Positions 25,701 to 38,400 of a DNA stretch of 64,000 bases are shown here, one piece after another (the stretch's first letter is position 1; every line of letters starts with the position of its first letter). The notes under the pieces were generated by a model. It was given only the letters and a program-made list of their open reading frames with translations. It was not told the DNA's origin and searched no databases. The stretch lies in the NCBI GenBank assembly GCA_949825025.1, contig OX463786.1:16191911-16255910 (forward strand), in the 5' to 3' direction. The position numbers and the translations under genes are program-made. The stretch comes from Siphlonurus alternatus. Its lineage: Eukaryota > Arthropoda > Insecta > Ephemeroptera > Siphlonuridae.

Positions 25701-26729
25701 TTTTTTAACGAAAATGATCATATGTTCACATGACAGTGTTTAATACAGATCCATATTGACCTTGCTTCATAAGAATAATATTATCAGTCGTCAGCGAATA
25801 CTTACTAAGCACCGTTATGTGCACATAGTGATTGTATATTAATGAAGGAAGACTATTATAAAAAATGAAGTCAATTTTTGTGATTACTTTTATGGAAAAA
25901 TTACTGTAAACAGAGAATTCTTAGCCAAAGTACCGGTATTTTTAAAGTTATAGCAATATGTAATGGCTTTAGCTGAAGCAATTTAAAAATAAACATTTAT
26001 GTTTAATAAGACTGGGACGCTTGGCAAGAGAGTCAGAGTATATAACCACCAAAATCACCGTGGTGACCTGCAAACAAGGCTGCCCAAGAACTCTTACACG
26101 TTGAATACAAATTATCCTCACCTCATTGGGGTGCTTGCGGTAAAACTCCTTGATTGCCCGGAGTCGGGAGTAGAACTCTCCAAACTCGTTGGGACCTGAG
26201 AGCGTCGACACCTCCTCCTTCCGCAGACCATCTTTGTCCTCGTACAGCTCTTTCAGCTGGTGCGTGCTGTCCGTGAAGTGCTGGACAAACAGAGGCAAGC
26301 GTTATGACAAAAATATGCATATTGTGGGAAGGGGGAACCATGTTTATTTCTAAATACACAATAAAATGAGGATCAAGAATACAATTCTCCTTTTGTATGC
26401 AAACATACAGTATGCATACAGTATGCATACACCGTGGCCTTTGCTCGCTTCGCAAGCTGCCAATAACTGAGTTTCAGTTAATATCACTTTAAAATTACGA
26501 AAGTTTGAATATTGAAAATTTACAAAACATAGAACTGACATAAAACCATTTTATACAGACGATAATTTCTACAATCTTATCTTACATCGAGCAGAAGTTT
26601 TAGCCGGTGATCCGAGTTGATGATCTCTCGGTGGGCCACTTTCTTGTGCAGCATTTCCTTCACCATGGCGTCCATGAGTCGCTCTCTTTCCTCATGGTAT
26701 CGCCGCTGTTGTTCTAAAATAGACTCCAT
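19710..26729 (-). CDS. SF3A3: Splicing factor 3A subunit 3 (SF3a60 / SAP61)
   Basis: Eleven coding exons (26,586-26,729; 26,122-26,280; 25,390-25,462; 25,242-25,333; 24,422-24,643; 23,873-24,009; 22,854-23,009; 21,815-21,998; 21,060-21,170; 20,427-20,517; 19,710-19,843) join in frame with GT/AG borders to give 500 aa (human 501). The protein starts [20 protein letters not shown]. It contains the acidic stretch about residues 357-375 and, near the C-terminus, the matrin-type C2H2 zinc finger (C407, C410, H424, H430) followed by [14 protein letters not shown]. It ends [12 protein letters not shown]3a60 is part of the SF3a trimer of U2 snRNP and helps recognise the branch site in the nucleus. 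No exon is missing or broken. Several introns carry MITEs, one only about 50 bp from exon 8. Confidence 0.97.
19908..20134. mobile_element. Palindromic MITE, family F (SF3A3 intron 10)
   Basis: ATATCGACTGGT plus an AAAAATATCCTAACTC block at the left end is mirrored by GAGTTAGAATATTTTTCTGC and CGTCGATAT at the right end. Inside lies a second small palindrome, CCAATTGGGTTA...TAACCCAATAAACAATTAC, which recurs near 42,030-42,105 next to a hAT element. Confidence 0.65.
21574..21765. mobile_element. TA-flanked MITE with CAGTAAAAACTT ends (SF3A3 intron 8)
   Basis: TACAGTAAAAACTTGTTATT at the left is matched by its inverse AATAATAAGTTTTTACTGTA at the right. The CAGT start and flanking TA dinucleotide are typical of Tc1/mariner-pogo type MITEs. 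It ends only about 50 bp from the splice donor of SF3A3 exon 8, yet leaves the donor intact. Confidence 0.65.
22101..22340. mobile_element. Palindromic MITE, family G (SF3A3 intron 7)
   Basis: Begins TTGCAGAAATGGATGGAGGG and ends with the inverse TCTATCCATTTTTTCAATAA. Inner arms contain AGATTTGTTAAAGAGTCCAG and its mirror. Other copies are at 35,000-35,306 and 63,308-63,608. The centre of this copy carries GTGGGTTCAAACTCCAC, which resembles a tRNA B box but is not part of a tRNA fold. Confidence 0.7.
25716..25840. mobile_element. Palindromic MITE, family B, diverged copy (SF3A3 intron 2)
   Basis: TTCACATGACAGTGTTTAAT at the left and AGCACCGTTATGTGCACATA at the right are inverted relatives, and the centre contains GTCGTCAGCGAATACTTA. 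The sequence aligns with the 1,808-1,930 copy, with more substitutions. Confidence 0.6.
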
Positions 26730-28394
26730 CACAATTTAAAACGAAAATGTACTTCTTTCTAGCTTAAAGTTACAAAATATCGAGACGTTTTACAGAAAAC
26801 GTCCACGGACGTCAACCAAAAACAAACTTTCACTTGTTTTGAAATTACGCGCGAATATTTAAACTCAGAAATTTTCTGCGATTTTCTGTTCTTTCCAAAA
26901 TTTTGGATTTTATAAATTTTTATCAAATTAATTAAAAAACATGTTGCTATAGGAGAGAATGCATTATAAGAAAAGGACAATTTTATTTGATTTTTGTGAA
27001 AAACAAACAATAAAAAATAAATGCTATAGCAGTAAGTGTCATTGCGTTCTAGAATATATTATATATATATAGGCATTCATCAATTTTAATTTCATCTCCA
27101 TGAAAGATATATCTGGCCACAATAAATATAATGGACCATTGCAGTAAATTAAAACTTTCAAAAATTAATAATTTTCTTTTTTAACAATTTCATTTTATAA
27201 TACTGCATGTATATATTAGTATAATATATATGTACTGTAGAGATAAAAAAAATTGAAGTTATATTCACAGTTTTTTACTAGGATTTCTTTTTTGGGGTTG
27301 AATTTGGGTTAATCAGTTAATTAAGTATATATTATTTTGATAATTAAAAATAAATACATTTTTAGTTACATCACGATTGCAAGTTCTCTCCACTAGCTAT
27401 TTTACAAAGCTTCATCAAATTCATTTATTCTCACTTTTTGTATTTTTTTTTACAGGGATTAATACAAATCTCTACTGTCTTGAATTAATTTTTAGCTAGG
27501 TGGGGTGATATGGGTAAGGATAAGTAGTGAGGGAAAGGATTTCCTCAGATATTGTGTAAAATATAGCTTTTTTTACTAGAAAATCATAAATTGCTTTTTT
27601 TTTTGTGTACTTGTAAACTATGGCACAGTTTAGCTAGCCGAGACCATGCTACAAGGGGTTTTGCTTGCAATTTGAACCAAACCTTACTATTTTGTAAAGT
27701 ATATATTTTCATTAAATTAAATTTCATAATGAAAATCACAAAAATTTTATCAATAAGAAAAACTTTATTGTTAAACATGAAAAGACAAAGACAGAGCACA
27801 TCCTAACAATTTGGTTAAATAACTCAGCTCTTGAACAAAGTTCAGGCACACATAAATACACATAGCTGTTGTATGTGAGAAATAGGCTTAACTGCAACAT
27901 GAAAACTGAGGTTTCAGAGGCTAAGTGAACTTATATCTTATATCTAGGCAATACCGTTTGAAAAAAAAAAAAAAAAAAAGATAAATAAAATCAGGAAGCT
28001 CAATTTTATGTTGCAAAATTAAGACTTTCTTGCAACACCATTTAAAGAAAATAATTTAGCATGGCTAAAAAACATTCATAGCTTTTTTAAATGATGCCAC
28101 AAGATATTTAAATCTAGAGAGCTTTAAAAAGAGTGTCATATTATGATAATTATTTAGCAGTTTCTATTATTCTCTTTAAGTTTGCAAGATTGTTTATGCA
28201 GTAAAAATATTGTTTAATAATTCTGCTATAGAATGAATAAAGCAGACAATATTAGGTTTTAGCTAAATTATCTTCGTTTCTAGAAGAAGTTTCTTAAAAA
28301 ATTAACAAACAAGAGGAGAAAGTGACACTTTCGTCAAAGTTCTCTAGGGTGCCTGGGAGGGATGGAAGTGCTCTAACGAAGGGTGGGGGTTGAC
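26730..28394. other. Intergenic region between SF3A3 promoter and PSMA2 3' end
   Basis: AT-rich sequence with a TATATA run near 27,055, a poly-A run at 27,960-27,979 and no identifiable repeat copy or coding exon. It must hold the SF3A3 promoter at its left end and the PSMA2 3' UTR at its right end; neither shows a distinctive motif. Confidence 0.5.
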
Positions 28395-31300
28395 TTAGGG
28401 GATGTTAGCAAGGTAGTCCTTGACACTGGACGGGTCGAGTCGACGGAAACCCGCGGCGTCGCAGATTCCAACCTCTATGTTGTCTGACGTCATCTGTCCC
28501 TCAAATCCTTCTTTCAACGTCAAGATGGCCGTGTGGACCGCATCGTCAAGCTCAAGGTCCTCGGTGTACCTAAAACATTGAGTTTTATTATATATCGACA
28601 CTCTATTATCTACCACACAGCAAGATTATAATGAACATACTTAAATATTGAATTACTATTTTCTTTTTTTTTTTAATGGCGCAGCACATTTTTTGGCAAC
28701 AAAGAATGTGATAGGGCAAGTCAAGACATGAGACCTAACAGGATAAGTCAAAGAAGAGCCCAATGTTTCAATCCAGAAGTAATAAAATAAAGAGAAACCA
28801 GATATTATGTTATATTACAACAAAAGACAAGACTGCTTGTAATTGAAATAACTTTTTACCATTATTCTATACAGTACAATATTTAGTTATGTCAAGACTC
28901 TCCTGAATTAATTATATCTTACATAGTTGTTGCATAAAAAGAGTCTTGTTAAAAAATATTTCCTCTGAAGTTATACCAGTATCGATACAAATTGCAATAT
29001 GCAAATATGCTAGCATATTGGAATATAAGGCAAAATTCATGAAGTAGCCCTCTGTCCATTTTTTGAAGTTTCTGGCTACACTATTCTAAGCATTTTTTTT
29101 TTTTTTTTTTAATCTTGAGACACTAGGACTTTGTTAAGGATTAATGTTCAGTGGGCCTAGTAGATGGTGAACCACTCTGAAAATTTCAGCAAACCTTCCT
29201 GACACTATAAAATAATTCCATAAAAAAAAAAAAAAAAAAAATTTGACAAAATTCTGTGAAATTTTTGAGATAGTCAGCTATCAATATTAATAAAATCTAA
29301 AATCAATATATTTTTCCCACGAAAAAATTAATTACTGTACTCAAAATGTACATCGAATTTGTGGTTTTATTACATCAGCAAACCCAGTGGCGGCTCGTGG
29401 GCTTGGACATAGGTGTGTCTGCTGACAGTGGTGCAGGCAAATACAATTGGGGGGTCTGGGGGGCGGAGCCCCCCAGTAGCCCGCCGCAGGCGCGATTTTT
29501 TTTCGGTTTTCGCTTAAATATCTACCATTCTTTTTTTATAAAAAGAATAATTTAAAATAAATATAAGTAGTAGTTGCAACGTTGCAACCAATATTTATTT
29601 TCTGCAAAATGTAATAAGTAATAATTGAACTTTCAGAGTTAAGAGTCGTGAATTTTTTAATTTAATTCATCATAAAATAAATAAATTTATTTCTGAGACG
29701 GAGTATATAAAATGAAAATAAACGTAAATATAAAATTTAAACAAAAAGAAATACAATAAGTAGGGATGCTAATAGAATAACATGTAAAATTACGCATAAT
29801 TTTAATCTATTACGAACGGAAAACCTCAAAAAGATAATCTGCTAATGCTCCAGAGACCCTGCTAATGCTCTGAGATGTTTGAAAATTTTGCGCACCAGCG
29901 CGCCAGGCGCTGTGATTGGCAGCTAGGCGCTGTGATCACTGTGATTGGTAGCTCCGCAGCGGCCTCTACAGAAAGGCTGCTCGCTAGACAGACACACGAT
30001 CATCATTGAGCGCCCATACTGAGCGAGAAATTTGCCGAGATAGCGCTACAACGTTAAACGTGTGTCTGAAAGCGCTGCAGTTTTCTTCGTAGTTTTAAAC
30101 TTTCTGCTTCAATTTTTTAACAGAAAATTATGTTTTTTCAACAAATAACACTATAAACTACCAGAAAATATTAAAAAAACATTAAATAAATATCATAATA
30201 TTAATAAAAATTATAAATAAAAATATATAAATATAATTTAAGAAAATGAAATAATTCTGCCAACTTTGCTGGTGTGGCTGCAGTTCAGCAGTACCCCCCA
30301 CGAGCCGCCACTGAGCAAACCAACAGTTATTTTCTCCTTTATTTTATGTACTAAAAATATTTTCAGTTCATCATCTGAAAATATCGAGCAATGACAGTGA
30401 CATTAATTCTAAAATCAATAAAATCGTCACCTCTTCTCGAGAAAGGTCTTTCCGTTGATGTAGTTCTTGCCCATGGCGGTGGCCTTCCAGGCGAAGTAGG
30501 CTCCGGACGGGTCGCACTGGAAGAGGTACGGTCTGTCGTTGTCCCAGCCGCACACCAGCAAGGACACTCCGAAGGGCCGCACTCCGCCGGACTGCGTGTA
30601 CTCCTGCATTACCGAGGCCACGCGTTGGACCAGCTGGGCAGTGGGGATCGGCTCCTGGTAAACCATGTCGTACTGCTGGGCCTTCTTGCGGGCCGTCTTT
30701 ACCAGCAAGCGGTAGTCAGGACCCATGCCTGTAAGGGTTAGGTTTCTGTGTTACAAGCTTGGACAATGAGCCTTGTTAACGTCATGTAATTTCGTATTAA
30801 AAGACCAGGGGGGGCATTCATAAAGCATTTTAACCCTACTTTAGCCTCAAATTTTTTTCCCAGGTAAAAGAGTGTTGGTACAAAACCAGCTATGTAGCTA
30901 TACATGGTGCTAAAAATGTGGGCTAACACAATTTAGCTCACTTTAAATTTCTGCAGCAGTTGGTACCATATAAGAAATCAGAGGAAATGAAGTTAGATCA
31001 GTTATCTGTTAAATTGAATTTTATCTGTACCCTTATTATTATTTTTTTTTTATATCTGTAGAAGTACAAGATACATAGCAATATTAAATTTGCAGAATGC
31101 ATACCGGTATGCATAACAATAGCTTATAATATGCTTTATGCATACATGAATTTTGCAGTATCACTCACCACTATAGACCATTCCAATATGCTTGGTGACC
31201 TCCTCAACACGATGCACGCTGTGTTCATCAACCAAGATGGACTTAGGCACTTTCTCCGTTGCAATCACCACTCCGTTAGAAGCTGAAAGTGATACAGTAC

Positions 31301-31867
31301 AGTTGATATAAATGGGCTATCACAAGTTATGCTGTGAGAAAATATGCACCAAGACCAAAAACAGCTTAGCATGTTCTTATGAGAGGCTTTAATATTTTCT
31401 ATAGCAAATGTTTTCGAGAGAATAAAAGCTCAATAAGTATGATGGTTACAATTATTCTGTCCATTGAAGTTTCATAATGAAACCATGACCATTTTAAAAA
31501 TCAACAATATTGGTCCTTAATATAGCAAAAACTCACCTTTAATTCCCACAGATCTGGCACCAGCTTCAACTGCAGCCAGAGCATATTCAATCTGCACCAA
31601 TTTGCCAGAGGGACTGTAAGCAAATACACAAATTAAAATGTGGACTTGTGGAAATCTCCAACTCATTGCCTACATGATGGCGGTGCTATTTTAACATTAA
31701 TTTTCTCTGTCTATACGACTCTAACAATAAAATTTATTATATGATTAGATGCAGTATTGTTTCTAGTTTATGTCATACCATAATTTTATCAATACATTAT
31801 GAATTAACATAGAAATTTCAATTTACCTGAAAGTTGTCAGCGAAAAGCTGTACCGCTCAGACGCCAT
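28395..31867 (-). CDS. PSMA2: 20S proteasome subunit alpha-2
   Basis: Five exons (31,827-31,867; 31,537-31,613; 31,169-31,282; 30,431-30,728; 28,395-28,569) join in frame to 234 aa, exactly the human length. The N-terminal alpha-subunit signature is clear ([20 protein letters not shown] and EYALAAV, residues 3-27). The central blocks [29 protein letters not shown] and [17 protein letters not shown] follow, then [17 protein letters not shown]. Alpha-2 lies in the outer heptameric ring of the 20S core and has no catalytic threonine; it helps form the gate and dock the regulatory cap. Exon 1 is followed by donor GTAAAT. A CACGTG E-box lies about 27 bp upstream of the ATG. Intron 4 (1.86 kb) is half filled by a hAT element. 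Confidence 0.97.
29385..30313. mobile_element. Non-autonomous hAT transposon with 8-bp TSD (PSMA2 intron 4)
   Basis: The 929-bp element starts CAGTGGCGGCTCGTGGG and ends with its perfect inverse. It is flanked by identical 8-bp copies of AGCAAACC (29,377-29,384 and 30,314-30,321). An 8-bp duplication and CAG...CTG ends define the hAT superfamily. The left part is GC-rich and the interior is AT-rich. No transposase frame remains. The intact flanks mark it as a relatively recent insertion. Confidence 0.9.
30809..30950. mobile_element. Possible MITE with GGGGCATTCATAAAG end (PSMA2 intron 3)
   Basis: GGGGGGCATTCATAAAGC near 30,811 matches the terminal motif of the palindromic element at 46,854-46,993. 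The right end is not convincing here, so this may be a decayed or truncated copy. Confidence 0.35.
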
Positions 31868-33767
31868 GATTACGCAGCTTTAAAATATTTTGTCACGTGA
31901 CTGAGTGGCATGAAATAGATGAATTCAATGCTAAGTTGGGTGGCAAAACGTCTACTACTTTTTAGTTTATTTTAATACTCATAGATGGCCAAAACGTAGA
32001 TTTCCCTGAAAATTTTAGTTTGCATGTTGAATTCTAGATGGCGTAAACTGTAAAATTTGAGAAATTTTTCTTTTTTTCCCGGCAGAATAAGCGAAGGCCA
32101 TCGAAGAAACACACGTGAATTTTGACAAGAACAATCTTGAGTGTTTTCGATTTGTGCATTGAAAATAAGGAAAATTACCCGAGAAATCAACGGCAAGGTA
32201 TGTAATAATTACCATAATGTTAATAAGTAAAGCATGAGCTTTCATTTCGTGTTATTATTTTCATGTCTTGTCATGAAATGACAAAAATTTAAGGGTAAAT
32301 TTTTTTATGGCCTGTCTATTTTTTTTCAAGAGCCCAAGTATTTGAGAGGGTTGCCATTGTTTACCTGCTATGTCAGGCATTTTTAAGCTTTTGATTTGAG
32401 ACTAGAGAAGTCTCTGTAAATTCAACACAAAATAAAATATTGATATATTTTTGTAGATTTAATCTACAGAATAAAAGGATTATAAAAATCTACCCCTTTA
32501 ATTAAAATCACAGCCTTGATAAAAAAAATATTGATTTGACCTATTTCGTCTATAAAATATCTTTACCTTATATTATTTTTCATGATCTTGTTTCCGTTCA
32601 AACTGTCTAATTATTTTTATTCTGCTGTTATATTACGGATTATCATTATGATTTTTTTTCGCCGGTTCAAGACTGGCATGCTTTTCTTGCTGCAGCATGC
32701 AATACTGCAGTGTGTATGAACGCGACATATTACGACAAACATGCATATGGACAGGTATTGTAGCCTTTTGTGACCTCGGGTTGCTGCAACTTGTAATACG
32801 TGAATTTATTTTTGTTTCCATGTTTTCTAGGTAAACAGCTGGTGTCCTTCATCGTTTGATCGATATTTTATTATTAAAATTTAAAAACTGGTACGGAGCA
32901 TTGTGTTATCATGCAAAGTGAACTGATTAATATAATATGTTTTGATTCGTTCTAGACCTAAAAATAAATAGGTGAATTTTATTTTCATTTGTTTTATGTA
33001 TTCTTTGTGATACATTTAGGCAAGTAGTTAGTAAAAGATATTAAATTTTTGTCCAATATAATTTATTTTTTCGGCTGCAAAAGTGACCATCATGTAAGGA
33101 TGATGAAAGCTATATATGTTGTGGCTTGGCTTTTGATCTTAAATAAATTAAGGGTCATTTTATTATTAAAATAAAGAGATAATGAGCCTTACTAGAAATT
33201 AAAAAAGCTAGTAGATTTTGCAATTTTATAGGTACACGGGTGTATTTTATGCATGCATCATTGAATCATGATATATATATAATACTTTATAAGATGAGTA
33301 TTTTTTTTATTTAAATTAAATATTGCATTGCTCTTAATTTTAATAACTTTGCATCGAATCTCTGCAAGTCTATTCTGGAGTATTCTTCTTTTTTTTTTCA
33401 AAGATCATGCAGTATTTTTTAATGAAAATATTCTGTTATTGAAATACTGCATGGATATATATTAAAAATGCAATTAAATTTTTTCAATTTGCTCAAGTAA
33501 TTTGTTATTTTTATTATACTATCTACAAGGATTTTATAAATTTAGTAGCGTTATATGATCATTTCATTTTGAACTCTCATCAGACAAAATAATCAAAATA
33601 TAATTAATATTATTTATAATATTTATTTATATACAGATTACTATATACTATATAGTAAGTAGACATAGACTTAATTATATATCCTAGTGTATAAGAAAAT
33701 CGACTGTATTAGAGAATTTACATAATGTAGAGTTTACGAACAGACATTAAATATTATAGACATAAAA
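31868..33767. other. Region upstream of PSMA2, no coding exon recognised
   Basis: The first few bases hold the PSMA2 promoter with its CACGTG box. Around 32,090-32,197 the plus strand is less AT-rich and ends AACGGCAAG|GTATGT, which looks like a splice donor; it could be a non-coding first exon of a divergent gene, but no downstream coding exon supports this. The rest is AT-rich and unremarkable. Confidence 0.35.
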
Positions 33768-34175
33768 AAAAGGGTGTCAAACTCATTTCTAGGGAGAAAT
33801 TGTAAATGACTGCGGGCCGTGGGGCCTTTTTGTGGGGGTGGGGGGTACTTTTTGAGGTCGAGGTAGTGCAAGGCTTTTCAGTTTTTGAGACGACACGCAC
33901 TGCTCACGGAATATCGAAATAATATAATGGAACATTAGGCGATTTTTTTTCCAGAAAAGGGGGTATGGCAGTTCATTTTTTTTTAACATTATTTGTCATA
34001 CAGAAACATAAGGATATATATTATTTCACTAAAAATACATTTTTTTAAAGCTGATTTTCTTAAATTTGACGAATTTATTTTTATTGATTTTTTTTATACG
34101 TAAACTTCATTATTTTTTTTATTTGTTGACGGGCTACTGAAAACGACCTCGCGGACCGCGAATTTGACACCCCTG
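33768..34175. mobile_element. hAT-type MITE with GGGTGTCAAA ends
   Basis: AGGGTGTCAAACTCATTT at the left and AATTTGACACCCCTG at the right are inverted matches to the common hAT end CAGGGGTGTCAAA. GCGGGCCGTGG near 33,811 and GACCTCGCGGACCGCGAA at the right are typical subterminal blocks of this group. The first bases of the left end are degraded and no exact target duplication is visible. Confidence 0.65.
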
Positions 34176-34999
34176 TGTTAGAGTATAGCGCCTTCATATG
34201 TATGTACGGTACTGCGTAAACGAAAGGACCACAGTTATTATATAGGTATGAGAAATGCTTGTTTTAGAAGAACATTCTCTAATAAATCTATTAGGAATAC
34301 TAAAACTGGCATTCTAAACAAAAGCCGCCATAGATTACATGACCATGCGCGTATATATAAGATTTTTTTAATCGAAAGTTTCGTAAAGGAATTTTGCAAA
34401 GAAAGGAAAATTATTAAAGGGGGCGTGAAATTTCAAATGATTTATATACACAACTTTTGATTATACAAAGGAAAGTTTTTTTGGGGGTATAAATTTTCAA
34501 AGGAACTTGATTTTATAGATGTGAAATTTATTAAGGAATAATATTAGAAAATGACCCTATACTATATAATATGAAATTTTGTTTCAAAGGCTTTTGATAC
34601 ATGATACAGTACGGAAAGTTCCAGAATTATTCCTGGATATTTGAAACTTTATATATAGGGGTTGGTTGTCCTTTTCTGCATGTTCTATTGTTATAGAAAT
34701 ATCTGCTAAGGTTGAATTATAAAATTATCGTCTTGTATTATACCAGTGTAAGTTTTGTCAAGTGGCATTTAAAATATTTGTTATAATTTGTTTTAAAAAT
34801 TAATAGAAAAATTAAGATTTCAACTTGTGTTTTAAGTTCTTCAAAAGAAATTATAAATTGTTCTGAGCATTAATTTGATAATCCTTTCAGCCATTCCTGT
34901 CCGTCCTCCGTCCTTATCTAATCTGTCTACTTATCGAGTACCAAAAAGAAGAAGGGGGGGGGGTAGTGAATTTCTGGACATCCTGCATAATATATTTTT
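34176..34999. other. AT-rich stretch with nothing identified
   Basis: No coding exon and no repeat copy that I can pair. A run of G residues occurs near 34,955-34,964. Confidence 0.4.
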
Positions 35000-35306
35000 G
35001 TTGCAGAAATGAATAGAGGGTACCAAATTATGCTACTCTGAATTTTTTCAGATTCTTTGGGTCTGAAAATATTTTTAAAATAATATAATTATTTAAATTT
35101 CTGTTAAGTTGACACTTCTGAATCCTTAATAATTTAGAAATTTAATAATAATTAACAATAATTTCCTTAATTTAGGATAGGGCCTAGATGCCTATTGACG
35201 CTTCCAGGGGGCGTGGCCGCACTTTCAATAATTATTAAAAAATAGTTCGAAAATTTGAAAAAAATTCAGAGTAGCATAATTTGGTAGCCTCTATTCAGTT
35301 GTGCAA
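35000..35306. mobile_element. Palindromic MITE, family G, second copy
   Basis: Begins TTGCAGAAATGAATAGAGGG and ends with the inverse CCTCTATTCAGTTGTGCAA. Subterminal ACTCTGAATTTTTTCAGATT at the left is mirrored by AAAAAATTCAGAGTAGC at the right. The central block contains AGGGGGCGTGGCCGCAC, which also appears, inverted, in the 63-kb copy. Confidence 0.75.
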
Positions 35307-36148
35307 TTAATAAAATATTTTCATGCAATGCAGGTTGCCCACTATAGATAGATATGCCTAGCCACCATCATTCTTACAAAGAAGGTCGTGGCCTACCGCA
35401 TCAGATATTAATTATGAACCCAAAGTCAAATCTGATATAGTTCAAAAATTGGCCGTGATGCTATTTAAATAGCAGATGAGGGCGCCACCTTACTTTTTTT
35501 GTTATATTGTCAAAGATAATAATCCATGCATGTATCTTTCAGTGTATTTTCCTATTTTTTTTTTATAAATGCCTTTTACAAATAATAAACTATTACTCCC
35601 AAGTGAAAATTAATTAATACTGTGTCTTTATTAATTTCTAAAAAGCAATATTAAAACAAGAGACTTTACCTGTTAACTACATTAAGGTATTTTGTTAATA
35701 ACCCTAAAAAAAGTCGTTATAAATGTTATTTGATATCATTTCTATAGCCCCCTAAAAACAATATTTTTAACACAACATTTGAGAATTTTTTGAAGAAAAT
35801 TTTAATATAAAATTAAGTATTAATAAAATTAAAGAACTCTAACAAAGTTTCAAATATTATAATATAACTTGTGGAATTTTATTAAAATATAAAAATAAAA
35901 CGCAAGCAGGAGATCTCGTATATGAAACACTTTTACAAGAAGAAGAGACTTTTGATTAGTAGTTTGCTAAATTTAGAGTTAGGTATAGAGGGAGTTTATA
36001 TTGCTTCACCAGACTTACAAATTTATGTCATATATTAACTCACTTTTAATGTTATGAGATACGATTTTAGACCTTATTAAAGTTAATACTGGAATGTTTT
36101 AAGAGAAATTAGTGCAAGTCTACACCTGTCTTAACGAGTTACGACTTG

Positions 36149-36204
<56 letters not shown>

Positions 36205-36493
36205 TTACAGTTGGCACTGAAAATGTCACATATTTTTGTATATAACGTGTAAAATGTGTTTTAATTTAGACTCTTATACGTGATAAAAATAAGGAAAAAG
36301 ATTGTTTAAAAAAAAAAAGTTGAGAAAAAACACACGTTTAATTTAAATGTTTTATTACTTTGAATGTTTTTAATTTTAGTTTAACGTTTTTAATTTTAAT
36401 ATTGCCCTGCGCTCTATTTTCTGTATTTTTTTTTGTTAATCTACAAAATTTCATTTATTTAGAGTACAGCATATACCTTATTAATAAATAAAT
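35307..36493. other. Non-coding stretch with AG microsatellite
   Basis: AT-rich sequence without recognised genes. It contains the (AG)n tract annotated separately. Confidence 0.4.
36151..36201 (+). repeat. (AG)n microsatellite
   Basis: About 25 uninterrupted AG dinucleotides. Confidence 0.95.
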
Positions 36494-36700
36494 ACAGTCA
36501 AATTAATTTGATATCCCTTCCGGAAGTAGCCGGAAGTGTGGTCTTCCTATTCATATATCAGCGTTACAATTTCACACAAAGTTCAGTATTTATACGTTAA
36601 AACCACTCTGTAAAGTTTCAAAACTGAATTACAAACAGAAGAGCTGTAAATTTCACACTTCCGGCTACTTCCGGAAGGAATTCTAAATTAATATGACTGT
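36494..36700. mobile_element. Palindromic MITE, family A, intact copy
   Basis: ACAGTCAAATTAATTTGATA at the left and its near inverse ending TAATATGACTGT at the right are each followed inward by CCTTCCGGAAGTAGCCGGAA in opposite orientation. It is the cleanest of the three family A copies. Confidence 0.8.
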
Positions 36701-36997
36701 GTCATCTCAACGTTAAATGTTCATTTTATTTCACAGAATTTTACGCTGTATTTGAGAGCGGAAATTAAATTTTTGACTAAATATTCTCATTAAAATAAAT
36801 TCTCTGACATCGTCATTTTAAATAAATTATAATTTTATCATTAAATTAAATGAAAGTACATTTCACCTACACCAATTTACAGGTAGGTGACTTCACTATA
36901 ATTAAACAAGTCAATAAAACATTGAACTTTATTATTACGAAGAAAACTCATAAGTGTCATGACATTACGTAATTTAATTACGTGGCTCTCCAACTTG

Positions 36998-37196
36998 TAT
37001 AAAGTTATATGATAATGGTATTGCATTCCTAGTTGAATTAGTACAGTCGTGAGTTCGATCCCAGGTACTTTTTTTTATTAAAAACATTCGCTCGTGAGGT
37101 GATTGATGCATTCTAACCAACGACCATCTTGATTAAGGTTTCCATGGTTCCCTCAGTCGCACTAGGGAAATGCTGTCATGTATAAAAAGCATAGCA
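36998..37196 (+). mobile_element. tRNA-like-headed SINE sharing its body with the 5S SINE
   Basis: GAGTTCGATCCCAG near 37,051 fits a pol III B box (GWTCRANNC). About 80 bases later, AAGGTTTCCATGGTTCCCTC and GGGAAATGCTG match the body of the 5S-derived SINE at 17,577. The A box is poorly preserved. The element looks old and has no poly-A tail. Confidence 0.5.
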
Positions 37197-38400
37197 TACT
37201 AGCGATGATTTTGGAAGTTATATGTTATAGTCGGGTATATGAAATATGAAGCATGAAGCTTTGGGTTTTGATTTCAGCTTAGGGGGGGGGGGGGGGGGGA
37301 GAAGGAATTCTATAATGCTGGATTGAAGCCTTGTTTTTTTTTGTGTTTTTGCCATTGAGGGAAAAATTAAAAAATTATATATTTTTATTTGTCTTTTAAA
37401 GCTGCAGCTCCAGCAATTCAGGCAGAATAACATTCTTGGTGTCTCGAGGTGTATATAATATATATGCAGGTTATGTGAGCATGGTGTTCTCTTTAATTTT
37501 TTTTATAAAATTACATTTCTCGTACACCAAGAAAAAAAAGTTGTTAAAATAAATTATTGAAAGTATAATTTGGTTCTAATATAAATGCATGGAATACTTG
37601 AAACTGCATCAACTTTAAGAGGTCTCCCCGTGGAAATGGTACTGTTTTATGTCCATCTTAATTAATTATAATTTAATTATCGGACTATTTATAAACTAAC
37701 CCTTTCTTCGTTCTTCGTGAAATCAAGCAGCCGGGCTCTTCATCAAAATGTATTATTGACTAATTAATTATGAGTATTAATTAGTAATTAAGTATATAAA
37801 AGTTATATGAAAGTATACACACAATTATAGCTACAGCCAAGAGACTAATATAATAAGATTCATGCAAAGCCTTTTAATTTTTATAATGTTAATTATTAAA
37901 ACTTAATAAATTTAAAACTGATTTTTGAGTTGTGAAATAATATTTTGGATTCTGATTTCGGTAATTAATTATTACAAAAAGTCTAGTCAAATTTTTCATC
38001 TTTCGATAAATTTTATTTATTTTAAACACTCCTTATGGAAAAAGTAACTTTTTCAAAAGATTATTTTAACAAATAAATGTAAAAATATTTTTGTGGCGTC
38101 GTCTTTACTAAAAGATTCCAAATATATTCTGTTTGTATTGTTAAAAGTAACTGTTCTTCTGCATGTATTTGCGTGTTACCTGTGGTTGACAAAAGACTCG
38201 TATATTTTACCCCAAGTAGGTCAACATGTTTGCTTACCTGGATAATTGTGACCGTAAGTACCTAGGTAACCGTCAATATCCACGCCATGTTATTTTACAG
38301 CGAGGAAAAATGTTGCTTAGCATGACAAAAAATTTGCATGCATTTCCAATGAAGCGTCCGTCACTTTTTAAAATTATGGTTTTGACTTTTAAGGTCCTTT
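37197..38400. other. AT-rich stretch with G-run, no gene recognised
   Basis: A run of about 18 G residues lies at 37,282-37,299. No coding exon or paired repeat was found. Confidence 0.4.
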
